Positions 53,271 through 61,513 of a stretch of 64,000 bases of DNA are shown in pieces. Under the pieces are notes generated by a model. That model did not search any database, was not told the DNA's origin, and saw only the letters and a list, made by a program, of their open reading frames with translations. Source of the stretch: Mesonia sp. HuA40. GTDB taxonomy: Bacteria > Bacteroidota > Bacteroidia > Flavobacteriales > Flavobacteriaceae. The stretch spans positions 143,605 through 207,604 of the forward strand of contig NZ_VRLT01000028.1 of assembly GCF_008017835.1 (NCBI RefSeq), written 5' to 3'. A program made the translations under genes and the position numbers. Every line of letters starts with the position of its first letter. Within the stretch, counting starts at the first letter, position 1.

Positions 53271-53304
53271 AGCTGCAAGGCTTACATTTACAAGCCTTGC
53301 AGCT
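53271..53304. other. 13-bp perfect hairpin beside the TTGTACAA array
   Basis: AGCTGCAAGGCTT / AAGCCTTGCAGCT with an 8-nt loop. No T-run on either strand, so a terminator role is doubtful. Confidence 0.6.
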
Positions 53305-53400
53305 TAGATATAAAGAACGGCAACTTTGGTATTTTGCCTGCTTAGTTGCTATGAAGTTTCTTTTATTTTATACCCATTTTGTCGCTAATTTTTTTTCTAA

Positions 53401-53435
53401 AACCAAAAACACCAGCGCTTTTAAAGCCTGGTGTT
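53401..53435 (-). terminator. terminator after the 120-residue exported protein gene
   Basis: Minus-strand stem AAACACCAG / CTGGTGTTT, then TTGGTTTT. Lies 26 bp past the stop codon. Confidence 0.75.
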
Positions 53436-53460
53436 TGATAAACAGTTGGTAAGACGCGAC

Positions 53461-53823
53461 TCACTCCATTTCGGCTACTAGTTTTTTCAGTCGGGTATCT
53501 AATTTATGAATGATTTTCTCTAAGTTACCCGAACGCCCTTTCATCTCAATCACAAATTGAGTCAGTTGACCATCGGCTACCTCGGGGGCTTCACCCTCAA
53601 AACTAATTTTCACACTAATTCGCGCATCGGCAGCATTACCTTCAAAAGCAGCGCGTAGTAAATCATAATCGATGTTTTTGAGCTCTTCAAGGTTGCCAGT
53701 TTTAAACGCAAACTTACTTACCACCGTAGTTGAGGTTTTTTGGTTTTCAGGCGCTTGTTCTTGAGCCATTATGCTACCTGAAAGGATAAACAATAAACAA
53801 AAAAGTAATTTTTTAAGGTTCAT
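53461..53823 (-). CDS. small exported protein, unknown function
   Basis: A 120-residue protein with signal peptide ('MNLKKLLFCLLFILSGSIMAQ'). The mature part 'KFAFKTGNLEELKNIDYDLLRAAFEGNAADARISVKISFEGEAPEV' and 'QLTQFVIEMKGRSGNLEKIIHKLDTRLKKLV' is a mixed alpha/beta soluble domain I do not recognise. Single-gene unit with its own terminator. Confidence 0.7.
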   Translation of the reverse strand: MNLKKLLFCLLFILSGSIMAQEQAPENQKTSTTVVSKFAFKTGNLEELKNIDYDLLRAAFEGNAADARISVKISFEGEAPEVADGQLTQFVIEMKGRSGNLEKIIHKLDTRLKKLVAEME

Positions 53824-54178
53824 AGGCGTTGGATTTTTATACTATTTTTTTTTAAAAGGTTTCAAGGTTGATACTGTTTTAGCTCAAGGCGGATAAGGTT
53901 TAGGTTGAATTAAAAAAAATTAAAGCTTGTCTACCATCTACACGTTTTTAATTTGTTTTAATGGCGAATACAAAAAGATTCAAACACCACCCAAACAAAA
54001 AGGTTTCGCCGTATGCAATAATTATCGAAGTAATTTAAGCAAAAAATAGCTAATGAAATCTATCAAAGCTATTTTTTAAAATGTAAGGCTTGATTTTTAT
54101 GCGAGTGTTCATCCGCTTTAAGCTTTAGCTCCTTATCTATATAACTTTTTAAAAATAAAGATGCCGCTAAATCAAAAA
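53824..54178. other. gene-free AT-rich stretch
   Basis: No credible frame, promoter box with full consensus, or extended repeat seen. Confidence 0.4.
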
Positions 54179-54207
54179 ACCCCCCAAGCGCAAATGCACT
54201 TGGGGGG
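54168..54207 (-). terminator. terminator after the DUF4625-like pseudogene
   Basis: Minus-strand stem CCCCCCAAG / CTTGGGGGG (54207..54199 and 54188..54180) followed by a TTTTTTGATTT tail. Confidence 0.8.
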
Positions 54208-54238
54208 AACAGACTATGATTTCAAAAAAATAAGCGGC

Positions 54239-54760
54239 TTAGTTCACCATAAAGTGAGCGCCTTCGCTATGCGTGTGCCCGTCTTCATCGGTTAGGCTAA
54301 TGCTATGGTGGTATTCACCCGGAGTCGCATTTTGCGAAACGACTAAGTGTTTATGAAAATGAGCAGTGGTCCCGGTATAATTGCTGAAATTTTAATCAAC
54401 TCCCCAGTTTAGTTGGTTCCCTGTTGGGTTAAGACCGTGACCGTGAATGTTCACATTAATGTTTTGAATACCGTGGGTACTCGTAATATCGGCTTTGGCA
54501 TGCTAATCGCTACCCGCCGTTACATCCTCTATGTGCAAATTACTAATGTTAATCTCATCTTCGTGGTTGTGAGCTTCTCCCAAAACAATAGCTACATAAG
54601 CTTCAGACTGGTTACCGCCTTCATCAAGCACAATAATACCTAAGTGGTAAGTTCTTGGAGTAATGTTTAAAGGCACATCAATATGCTCATGCAAATCAAA
54701 ACTTTGTTGACCTGCTTCTAAATAAGGAATTACAAAGTAGCGCTACTCTTAGGTTGTTTT
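54239..54760 (-). pseudogene. DUF4625-like repeat lipoprotein, inactivated
   Basis: One frame on the minus strand reads, from about 54745, 'RYFVIPYLEAGQQSFDLHEHIDVPLNITPRTYHLGIIVLDEGGNQSEAYVAIVLG' then 'EDVTAGSD', stop, 'HAKADITSTHGIQNINVNIHGHGLNPTGNQLNWGVD', stop, 'NFSNYTGTTAHFHKHLVVSQNATPGEYHHSISLTDEDGHTH' and ends HFMVN. Two internal stops (at 54500..54502 and 54392..54394) and at least one more upstream near 54749 break it. The two H-x-H..P-x-x-YH segments are DUF4625 repeats, found in exported lipoproteins. The longest open piece is 54503..54694. Confidence 0.75.
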
Positions 54761-54961
54761 TAGCAGTTACAAAAATCAACTAAAATAGAGCCATGCTCGG
54801 GCAAAAAACCTAAAGCCAAATGCATAAAAAACCTTGGAAAATAGATTCCCATTACTGAAGATTAAATTTTTATCATATCTTTAGAAGATAATTCTTATTA
54901 AAAAACATAATATTTTGAATCATTCTTAAGTCGGTAATTCTTAATTAAACAACAAAAAGGT

Positions 54962-55552
54962 ATGAAAAAACTATTGCAATTTATCGGTATTGCCCTATTA
55001 ACGCTTTGTATGGCGTTTACTGGTGTAGACAAAAAGACGGTAGTAATCGATGTGGCGCACGGCGGTCAAGACAATGGCAGCACGATTGAAGGTTTTCAAG
55101 AGAAAGCGATTGCGCTTAACGTGGCCAACAAAATTAAGGCTCTTAATCGTAATTCGGCCGTAGAAATCATTTTAACACGAGAAGCAGATGAGTTTATATC
55201 GCTAAGAGATCGCGCTAAGCACATCAATAAATTACAACCCGATATGGTGATTTCGCTACACGTTAATCAACATACCAACACCAACAAGCAAGGAATAGAA
55301 ATTTACCTTAGCGATGAAAATAAAGAAAGAGCAAAATCTGCAGATTTGGCCTCGAAGTTACTTTATGGCTTTGAGGATAAAAAAGTGGCCATAAAAAAAG
55401 CTGGTTTTTATTTGCTTAAACAAGTAGACTATCCTATCGCTTTGGTTGAACTTGGTTTTCTTTCAAATGAAAATGATCGCCAACTATTGACCAGTGAAAA
55501 AGGACAAGATGAACTTGCAACCAGAATTTTAAATGCGATTAGTGAACAATAA
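54962..55552 (+). CDS. N-acetylmuramoyl-L-alanine amidase
   Basis: A 196-residue exported Amidase_3 enzyme that cuts the amide between MurNAc and L-Ala in peptidoglycan. After a signal peptide ('MKKLLQFIGIALLTLCMAF') come 'VVIDVAHGGQDNGSTIEGFQEKAIAL' (zinc His and Glu), 'SLRDRAKHINKLQPDMVISLHVNQHTN' (second zinc His) and 'ALVELGFLSNENDRQLL' (catalytic Glu). It is catalytic domain only. Related genes occur beside M56-type antirepressor sensors elsewhere, but none is adjacent here. Confidence 0.9.
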   Translation: MKKLLQFIGIALLTLCMAFTGVDKKTVVIDVAHGGQDNGSTIEGFQEKAIALNVANKIKALNRNSAVEIILTREADEFISLRDRAKHINKLQPDMVISLHVNQHTNTNKQGIEIYLSDENKERAKSADLASKLLYGFEDKKVAIKKAGFYLLKQVDYPIALVELGFLSNENDRQLLTSEKGQDELATRILNAISEQ

Positions 55553-55599
55553 TTAAAATGCACTTGCCTTGATTTTGGCTTTTGACCTTTAAAGATGTT

Positions 55600-55875
55600 C
55601 TAACTTTTACAGGTTTATCGGTGATGGCGATGACATAATTCATCACCCAATTAATATGGCGTTTCCCCTGGAGTAAGATTATCAAAGGCAAATTTGAATG
55701 GCAAAGAGGCTTAGGTACTTTTACGGTGAGTCAATTGGGTGTTAATAATGTGGTAGATTATATTAAAAATCAAGAAAATCATCATAGGAAGAAATCATTT
55801 AGAGAAGAATATATTGATTCTTTAAACGCTTATGAAATTGATTTTAATAGCGAATATATTTTTGCAGATGATTGA
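55600..55875 (+). pseudogene. remnant of a REP-associated tyrosine transposase (Y1/RAYT type)
   Basis: The frame ending at 55875 reads 'GKFEWQRGLGTFTVSQLGVNNVVDYIKNQENHHRKKSFREEYIDSLNAYEIDFNSEYIFADD', the C-terminus of RAYT/IS200-like transposases (W-Q-x-G..F-T-V-S, then Q-N-Q-E-x-H-H-R-K-x-x-F-x-x-E). Upstream, 'VMAMT', stop, 'FITQLIWR' looks like a mutated 'VMPNHIHLLWR' (HUH) motif with material deleted between. Not functional. It abuts the GC-rich repeats it may once have mobilised. Confidence 0.7.
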
Positions 55876-55876
55876 T

Positions 55877-56064
55877 GTCACCCCTACGGGGTTATGGATA
55901 TGGCACCCCTACGAGGTTACGGATATGCCGCCCCTACGGGGCTATTGATATGACACCCCTACAGGGTTACGGACGGGCGGGATTATGGAGTTGACGGGGT
56001 TATGGATATGCCGCCCCTACGGGGTTATTGATATGCCGCCCCGATGAGGCTATTAATATGGCGC
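55877..56064. repeat. 25-bp GC-rich tandem repeats (REP-like)
   Basis: Seven or eight units of the form CACCCCTACGGGGTTATGGA + TATG, about 25 bp each, with substitutions; one unit near 55970..55995 is scrambled. CCCCTACGGGG folds as a small hairpin in every unit. The block is much richer in GC than its surroundings and starts 2 bp after the transposase remnant. Confidence 0.8.
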
Positions 56065-56104
56065 TTTTCCAAAATCGGTGAAAATTCATGGGTATAACAA
56101 GGTC

Positions 56105-56150
56105 TTGTAACCAGAGTTACAAAACTTGTAAGTTTAGCCATGTATATTTG
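56105..56150 (+). promoter_or_regulatory. sulfur-cluster promoter 1 (palindrome plus -7 box)
   Basis: TTGTAAC-CAGA-GTTACAA (56105..56122, perfect 7+4+7 palindrome), then 20 bp, then TATATTTG (56143..56150). The palindrome centre lies about 42 bp before the expected transcription start, as for class II activation by Crp/Fnr proteins. Drives the TauE/SafE gene 19 bp after the box. Confidence 0.8.
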
Positions 56151-56169
56151 TACTCTAAAAGGTATATAA

Positions 56170-56979
56170 ATGGAGCTATATGAGATTCTAGGTTATGCGG
56201 GCGCGCTAATTATCGGACTGGTTTTAGGGTTAATTGGTGGCGGCGGTTCTATTCTAACCGTTCCTATATTAGTTTATGCTCTTTCGCTTAACCCTATTAT
56301 TGCTACGGCTTATTCTCTTTTTGTGGTTGGTATCACATCGCTTATTGGAGCAATAAAGAATATGTCTAAAGGTCTGGTTGATTTCAAAACCGCCATTATT
56401 TTTGCTATACCTGCCTTTATCGCGGTTTATCTTACCCGAGCTTTTTTAATTCCCGCCCTACCCGAGGAGCTCCTTGAAATTAACAATTTCACGCTTACTA
56501 AAAATTTGGCTATAATGCTCTTTTTTGCCATAATAATGCTTTTGGCATCTTTTTCAATGATAAGAAACAAGAAAGGAGAAAATGAAAAGGATGGACCTGT
56601 TTCTTATAATTACCCCCTAATAGTTGTTGAAGGCATTGTAGTGGGCGCCATAACCGGTATTGTAGGGGCTGGCGGCGGATTTTTGATTATTCCTGCGCTT
56701 GTACTTTTAGCGAAATTACCCATGAAAAAGGCAGTGGCCACCTCTTTGCTCATCATCGCCATAAAATCGCTTACCGGCTTTTTAGGCGATGTACAAAACT
56801 TAGACATTAATTGGCCATTTCTACTTAGCTTTTCGGGCTTGTCTATAGTAGGGATATTCATCGGTATATGGCTAAATAAATTCATTGATGGCAAGAAGTT
56901 AAAAAAAGCTTTTGGCTGGTTTGTTCTCCTAATGGGAATCTATATCATTTATAAAGAATTAGCGGCACAGGGTTTTTAA
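56170..56979 (+). CDS. sulfite exporter TauE/SafE family transporter
   Basis: A 269-residue inner-membrane protein with about eight helices. Two family repeats: 'IIGLVLGLIGGGGSILTVPILVYAL' near residue 15 and 'VVGAITGIVGAGGGFLIIPALVLLAKLPMKKAVATSLLIIAIKSLTGF' near 155. TauE/SafE proteins export sulfite, sulfoacetate or other organosulfur anions. In this cluster export of sulfite or thiosulfate formed from persulfide oxidation is likely. First gene behind promoter 1; the DsrE-like gene 81 bp downstream is probably co-transcribed. Confidence 0.88.
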   Translation: MELYEILGYAGALIIGLVLGLIGGGGSILTVPILVYALSLNPIIATAYSLFVVGITSLIGAIKNMSKGLVDFKTAIIFAIPAFIAVYLTRAFLIPALPEELLEINNFTLTKNLAIMLFFAIIMLLASFSMIRNKKGENEKDGPVSYNYPLIVVEGIVVGAITGIVGAGGGFLIIPALVLLAKLPMKKAVATSLLIIAIKSLTGFLGDVQNLDINWPFLLSFSGLSIVGIFIGIWLNKFIDGKKLKKAFGWFVLLMGIYIIYKELAAQGF

Positions 56980-57060
56980 TTAATAGACGCTCTTTCTTTT
57001 ACAAGGATTCAAATTTCTAAAAACAATAAGATTAATTATAAACAAAAATTCAATTAAACT

Positions 57061-57519
57061 ATGAAACTAGCACAGTTAACAAAATGCATCTCAATCGCTT
57101 TAATCGCCTTGTCTTCTTTGACCTTATCGGCGCAAAGCAGCAACCAAAAAGCTATTGATTTAGAAATGGTGAATGATTTGAATAAAACTCCTTATATGGC
57201 CCTAGGATTACAAAAAGAACGTCATATAAAAGGGGCTTTCAAGTTTTTTGATCGATTGCTGAAAAGTGAGGTTAACTTCGAAAATTTTGAAATTGTAATT
57301 TGGGGAGGTGTAGTAGCTGAATTAAAACAAGGTACTGATCTCTCTCGATTGATTGATACTAATCAACATCCGAAATTGCGCATAAGCGTTTGCAAACAAG
57401 CAATGAAAAGATTAAAAGTAACCGAAAAAGATTTGCCACAATCGGCTATTCCCGTTGAAAATGCCTTTTCAAGACTTTTGCAGATCCAGGCCAAGGGGTA
57501 TAATGTAATCATCCCCTAA
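57061..57519 (+). CDS. exported DsrE-like protein
   Basis: A 152-residue protein with signal peptide ('CISIALIALSSLTLSAQ'). The mature domain 'VNFENFEIVIWGGVVAELKQGTDLSRLIDTNQHPKLRISVCKQAMKRLKVTEKDLPQSAIPVENAFSRLLQIQAKGYNVIIP' follows the DsrE/DsrF fold, including the conserved Cys in 'ISVCKQAM' used for sulfane-sulfur carriage. It is likely a periplasmic sulfur carrier or binding protein. A terminator lies 78 bp downstream. Confidence 0.78.
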   Translation: MKLAQLTKCISIALIALSSLTLSAQSSNQKAIDLEMVNDLNKTPYMALGLQKERHIKGAFKFFDRLLKSEVNFENFEIVIWGGVVAELKQGTDLSRLIDTNQHPKLRISVCKQAMKRLKVTEKDLPQSAIPVENAFSRLLQIQAKGYNVIIP

Positions 57520-57596
57520 ACACCAATTGCTGCTATAAAAGCGTTTTTTAAATAAGAATGAAGTGAGATTAAATGCTATTGAGAATAAGATTTTTT

Positions 57597-57623
57597 AAAC
57601 CCGTCTTAACCGACGGGTTTTTA
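57597..57623 (+). terminator. terminator after the DsrE-like gene
   Basis: Perfect 9-bp stem AAACCCGTC / GACGGGTTT with a 6-nt loop and TTTTTAT-type tail. Confidence 0.85.
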
Positions 57624-57652
57624 TGTGTTAAAGGAATTTTAAAAATTTCACA

Positions 57653-57698
57653 ATGTAACCTAAGTCACTCGCATTCTAAATTTTAGGGCTTATTTTTA
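57653..57698 (+). promoter_or_regulatory. sulfur-cluster promoter 2
   Basis: ATGTAAC-CTAA-GTCACTC (57653..57670, imperfect palindrome), 20 bp, then TATTTTTA (57691..57698), a near match to TAnnTTTG. Same centre-to-box spacing (29.5 bp) as promoters 1, 3 and 4. Drives the MBL/rhodanese gene. Confidence 0.65.
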
Positions 57699-57722
57699 TA
57701 GTAAATTGAAAAAAGTATAGTT

Positions 57723-59054
57723 ATGAATATTAAACAATTTGAATATAAACCTTTAGCGCATTACAGTTATGCTATTGTAAGCGATGGCAAGATGGCCGTT
57801 ATAGATCCGGAAAGGAATCCTGAACAGTATTTTGAATTTGCCAAAGCCAATAATGCAGAAATAGTCGCAGTAATCGAGACCCACCCGCACGCCGATTTTG
57901 TGAGCTCTCATTTAGAGATTCATAAAGCTACGGGGGCCACTATTTACAACAGTGAAAAATTAGGTGCAGATTACCCTCACCAGGCTTTTGACGAAGGGGA
58001 CAGCATAAGCTTGGGGAGTGTTAAGTTAAAGGCAATAAATACACCCGGGCACTCCCCCGATAGTATAACTATTGTGGCTACAGAAGCAAATGAAACTGCG
58101 CTATTTACAGGTGATACTCTATTTATAGGTGATGTTGGTCGGCCAGATTTACGCGAAAAAGCGGGGAATATGAAGGCCAAGCGTGAGCAACTTGCCGAGA
58201 TGATGTATGAAACCATTCAACATAAGTTCACAGATTTACCAGACGATGCAGTAGTTTATCCCGCACACGGTGCAGGTTCTCTTTGCGGAAAAAATATGAG
58301 CGATGCAGCGAGCAGTACTCTGGGCAATGAACGTATGGGAAATTGGGCTTTTAAAAAGCAATCTAAAGAAGAGTTTATGGATACCCTACTCGACGGACAG
58401 CCTTTTATACCGCATTATTTTGGCTTTGATGTAGATACCAATAAAGTCGGAGCAGAAGATCTAAAACCTTCTATTGCAAGAGTCCCTTTTACCGAAAATG
58501 CAACCGCCGAGGGTATAATTGTAGATACCCGCGATGAAGCTAGCTTTAAAAAAGGTCATTTAAAAGGTAGTATAAACATACAAGCAGTATCTGAAAACGC
58601 TAAATTTGAAACATGGCTCGGTGCTGTAATTAAACCAGAGGAGACCTTCACCTTGGTAATTGACCGTCCTGAGCATAAAGAAACTTTATTGCAACGCGTA
58701 GCCAAAATAGGTTATGAGAAATTACTGGAGCAGGTTATTACCCTCTCAGATGAAAATTTAGAAAATACCGAACTATTAGATCTTACGGAATTCAAAGAAA
58801 ATCTAGATCAATATACAATTGTTGACATACGCAATACGAGCGAGGTAGAAGAAGGTAAGTATTTTGAAAGTGCGCTTAGTTATCCATTGAATGAATTGAG
58901 AGAAAAAGCCAGCGAAATACCAACCGATAAACCCATTGTGGTTCATTGTGCCGGCGGTTACCGCAGTGCTACTGGTAGCAGTATTCTTCAAAAAGAATTA
59001 CCAGGAACAAAGGTGTATGATTTAAGTGATGCGATAGAACAATTTAAAGACTAA
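57723..59054 (+). CDS. metallo-beta-lactamase fold hydrolase with two rhodanese domains (persulfide dioxygenase type)
   Basis: A 443-residue protein. The N-terminal MBL domain has 'IETHPHADFVSSHLEIHKATGA' (metal ligands, ~52-64), 'NTPGHSPDSITIV', 'FTGDTLFIGDVGRPDL' and 'YPAHGAGSLCGK'. This is the ETHE1/persulfide dioxygenase group, which oxidises glutathione persulfide to sulfite. Two rhodanese domains follow: the first (~260-335, 'DTRDEASFKKGHLKGSINI') lacks the active-site Cys (FTLVIDRPEH instead), the second keeps it ('IVVHCAGGYRSATGSS', Cys ~409). It would handle sulfane sulfur and release sulfite. Confidence 0.9.
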   Translation: MNIKQFEYKPLAHYSYAIVSDGKMAVIDPERNPEQYFEFAKANNAEIVAVIETHPHADFVSSHLEIHKATGATIYNSEKLGADYPHQAFDEGDSISLGSVKLKAINTPGHSPDSITIVATEANETALFTGDTLFIGDVGRPDLREKAGNMKAKREQLAEMMYETIQHKFTDLPDDAVVYPAHGAGSLCGKNMSDAASSTLGNERMGNWAFKKQSKEEFMDTLLDGQPFIPHYFGFDVDTNKVGAEDLKPSIARVPFTENATAEGIIVDTRDEASFKKGHLKGSINIQAVSENAKFETWLGAVIKPEETFTLVIDRPEHKETLLQRVAKIGYEKLLEQVITLSDENLENTELLDLTEFKENLDQYTIVDIRNTSEVEEGKYFESALSYPLNELREKASEIPTDKPIVVHCAGGYRSATGSSILQKELPGTKVYDLSDAIEQFKD

Positions 59055-59147
59055 ACCAGTTGCTACTGAATTTGAGGTTATAATAATCATCTAGTATTTG
59101 TTGTTTATAAGTATTAGACACCCCCTATTTTGGTGAGCCAAATTATC

Positions 59148-59175
59148 CCGAAGAGCTTAGCTTTTCGGAATTTTT
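59148..59175 (+). terminator. terminator after the MBL/rhodanese gene
   Basis: Stem CCGAAGAGC / GCTTTTCGG (one G-U pair) with a 3-nt loop and AATTTTTC tail. Confidence 0.7.
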
Positions 59176-59210
59176 CATAAAAGCTGGAAGCCATTAGCTT
59201 CCAGCTTATA
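59176..59210 (-). terminator. terminator of the leftward TlpA/SoxB-like operon
   Basis: Perfect 11-bp stem AAGCTGGAAGC / GCTTCCAGCTT; on the minus strand it is followed by TTATGAAAAAT. Confidence 0.75.
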
Positions 59211-59216
59211 AAAATT

Positions 59217-59849
59217 CTACTTCAGGCTTTCTAAAAACTTCTTAAATTTTGGATCACTATAATCGGCCATTCCGGTGTGAGTCAATGCCAAGTTACCTTC
59301 GGCATCGATAACATAAGTGGTTGGCAGTGCCGAAGATTGAAACATGGAGGGTAGCTTACCCGCTGGCGCAAAAATAGGTAAGTTATAGCCTTTGCGTTTA
59401 TCAAAAGCCTTGGCTTTCTCAAAATCTTTATCGAAGGAGAGCAGCACAAAAGCCACCTCATCGCCCATTTCTTCGTGTAAACTATTTATACTTGGCATTT
59501 CTGCAACACAAGGCGGACACCAAGTAGCCCAAAAGTTTAAAAATATTACCTTACCTTTAAACTCCTTCAACGATCTCCTGCTGCCGGCTGCATCTATAAA
59601 ATCTAGGTTGTAATCTACTTTTTGAAGATTGCTCGCTTGAGATTTATCTTGTGTATTGGTCTGTTCTCTTTTTTCGGCAATTTCTTCAACATCGGGGTTC
59701 ATTAAACCCGTAGCCAGCACACCTCGCTGAACAAATCCTATTACCTCGGTATGCCAACCAGTAGCGTACAAGCTTAGGCCGACCAAGGCAAAAATGGCAT
59801 ATTGCATCCACGTTTTTTTCGAGCTCTTTTTATTTTTATTCTTTTGCAT
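59217..59849 (-). CDS. TlpA-like membrane-anchored thioredoxin
   Basis: A 210-residue protein with one N-terminal anchor ('YAIFALVGLSLYATGWHTEV') and a periplasmic thioredoxin domain: 'FKGKVIFLNFWATWCPPCVAEMPSINSLHEEM' with the CPPC active site (~109-112), and 'SALPTTYVIDAEGNLALTHTGMADY' with the cis-proline. It probably reduces disulfides on a periplasmic partner. Its gene ends the two-gene leftward unit after the SoxB-like gene (5-bp gap), so it may play the SoxW-like role of keeping a sulfur-oxidation protein reduced. Confidence 0.88.
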   Translation of the reverse strand: MQKNKNKKSSKKTWMQYAIFALVGLSLYATGWHTEVIGFVQRGVLATGLMNPDVEEIAEKREQTNTQDKSQASNLQKVDYNLDFIDAAGSRRSLKEFKGKVIFLNFWATWCPPCVAEMPSINSLHEEMGDEVAFVLLSFDKDFEKAKAFDKRKGYNLPIFAPAGKLPSMFQSSALPTTYVIDAEGNLALTHTGMADYSDPKFKKFLESLK

Positions 59850-59854
59850 AGTGT

Positions 59855-61513
59855 TTATTTAAATTGGTAATCTGTTTTTGGTACGGTTGAAAATGAATTT
59901 ACCCCTAGGTATTCACAATAGGCCCTTCCTTCTAAAGTTGGCGAAACAGGAGAATTTTTTCTTAGGTATTCTTCTACTACATCGTGAATGGTATAGTCTT
60001 TTATTTCAACATCTTTAACGTTGGGCATTCTACAAAGATTATCTATAGGATCTCCTGGTCGAACACAAGCTGAGAGGGTATAGTATTTATCATCGATCAT
60101 TGGCTCGCCATTTACCAAAATACTTTTTATACGTTTTCCTTTCTCGTTTTGGCTATCAAAATCGACTTTCATTCCTGAGAACCGAACCAACCACCCCCCA
60201 AATCTCTCGGTAGGATTTTGCGAAAAAGCATTATGCATTTCTTTTTCTAGCCAATCTTTAATTTGTTTACCTGTAGCCCTTCCTGTTTTTACCTTTTCAT
60301 TTACAGGCAACAAGTTCCATAAGTTAGCTCTTGTAATAGGTGCAGGTTGACCGTTCTCGGGCACGATAGGATTTCCGAATCTAAAGCCGTTAGAAATAGA
60401 TATATCTGCTCCTGTTTTCCATCTGGCCGCATCGGTAATCATATTATCCATCGGGTTTTCAACGGTTAGATACCGGTAAATAGGCGTTTGGGTATATCCT
60501 ACTACGGTTTCTAAATGCTCTTTATAAGGCGCCTTGGCTTTTTCAACCAATTGTTGCATTTCTCTATCTGCTGGAAAAACTTCAGGATCTACCTCTATTA
60601 ACTCGTACTCATCGCCTACCAGCTCGCCATCTACAAAATGCAATGTCAGCTTTCCTACAAACGAACCAAATGCTCCTGGCTCTGTTACTTTTGCATATTT
60701 TCCTTGTATGGGTTCGCGCACACGTTCGTGTGTATCATTCCCTAAGATATAGTCGACATTTTCGGCTATGGGATTATTGGCCAATTCTACTTGTTTAAAA
60801 ATCCCTATATGGGTCACCAAGAAAAGTACATCTAATTTCTCTTTCTGCTTTAGCTCATCGATTTGTGATTTTAATTCTTTTGATAGACCGCTGAAAGCGA
60901 TTCCCTCACTAAAAATTGGATTTTGACGAACGGGAACATCGGGATCATTAACACCCATAAAACCAATGCGTACGCCTTTAATCTCTTTAACAGAATAAGC
61001 AGGAAAAAGCGGTTCTTTACTATTATCATGGTACATATTCTGAGCAATCACATCGGTATCATAAGCATTCATCACATCTAGCATAATTTGCTTACCGTAT
61101 ACAACTTCCCAATTACCAGGAATAATTACATCATACCCCATTTCTTTAATGAGTTGAGGCATTACATCGCCATTAGAAAGCGCCGTATATCCGCTCCCCT
61201 GAATTAAGTCACCGCCATCTACAATAAGCGTTTGGTTAGGGTTTTTTTGACGTTCTTGATCAAAAAGAGTTTTAATATTAGCCAGGCCACCCCGATCTTT
61301 AAACACGATTTGCTCATTTTCCCAAAAAAGTTCTGGATGAGTATCGAGTTGCCCGTGAATATCGGCAGTTTGTAACACGCTTATTTTCAAGGTGTCTTTT
61401 GCGGGGTGGGCACTCTTGGTTGTTTTAGATTTTTCGGCTTTGCAAGAAACGGCAAACACCGCAAAGGCTACTAAAATAATAGCCGGTACTATATTTTTAT
61501 TTAATAATTTCAT
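59855..61513 (-). CDS. SoxB-like thiosulfohydrolase/5'-nucleotidase family lipoprotein
   Basis: A 552-residue exported two-domain enzyme. Lipobox AVSC (Cys24). N-terminal metallophosphoesterase: 'SVLQTADIHGQLD' (D-x-H), 'LIVDGGDLIQGSG', 'VIIPGNWEVVYGKQI' and 'LFLVTHIGIFKQVELA...ILGNDTHER'. The GNWEVVYG block is close to the GHWEFTYG of SoxB, not the GNHEFD of nucleotidases, and a 5'-nucleotidase C-terminal domain follows ('ADISISNGFRFGNPIVP'). SoxB hydrolyses sulfate from SoxYZ-bound thiosulfate. No soxXAYZCD genes are in the window, so its acceptor is unclear. Upstream of the TlpA gene in one unit. Confidence 0.82.
   Translation of the reverse strand: MKLLNKNIVPAIILVAFAVFAVSCKAEKSKTTKSAHPAKDTLKISVLQTADIHGQLDTHPELFWENEQIVFKDRGGLANIKTLFDQERQKNPNQTLIVDGGDLIQGSGYTALSNGDVMPQLIKEMGYDVIIPGNWEVVYGKQIMLDVMNAYDTDVIAQNMYHDNSKEPLFPAYSVKEIKGVRIGFMGVNDPDVPVRQNPIFSEGIAFSGLSKELKSQIDELKQKEKLDVLFLVTHIGIFKQVELANNPIAENVDYILGNDTHERVREPIQGKYAKVTEPGAFGSFVGKLTLHFVDGELVGDEYELIEVDPEVFPADREMQQLVEKAKAPYKEHLETVVGYTQTPIYRYLTVENPMDNMITDAARWKTGADISISNGFRFGNPIVPENGQPAPITRANLWNLLPVNEKVKTGRATGKQIKDWLEKEMHNAFSQNPTERFGGWLVRFSGMKVDFDSQNEKGKRIKSILVNGEPMIDDKYYTLSACVRPGDPIDNLCRMPNVKDVEIKDYTIHDVVEEYLRKNSPVSPTLEGRAYCEYLGVNSFSTVPKTDYQFK

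Noticed and set aside
53151..53345. Open frame of 64 codons
   Set aside because: It translates the TTGTACAA array and the hairpin; repeat content explains the frame.
54413..54643. Open frame of 76 codons on the plus strand
   Set aside because: Antisense to the DUF4625-like pseudogene, whose domain repeats are clear on the minus strand.
55877..56064. Tandem repeats considered as a CRISPR array
   Set aside because: Units are contiguous with no unique spacers, and no cas genes are present.
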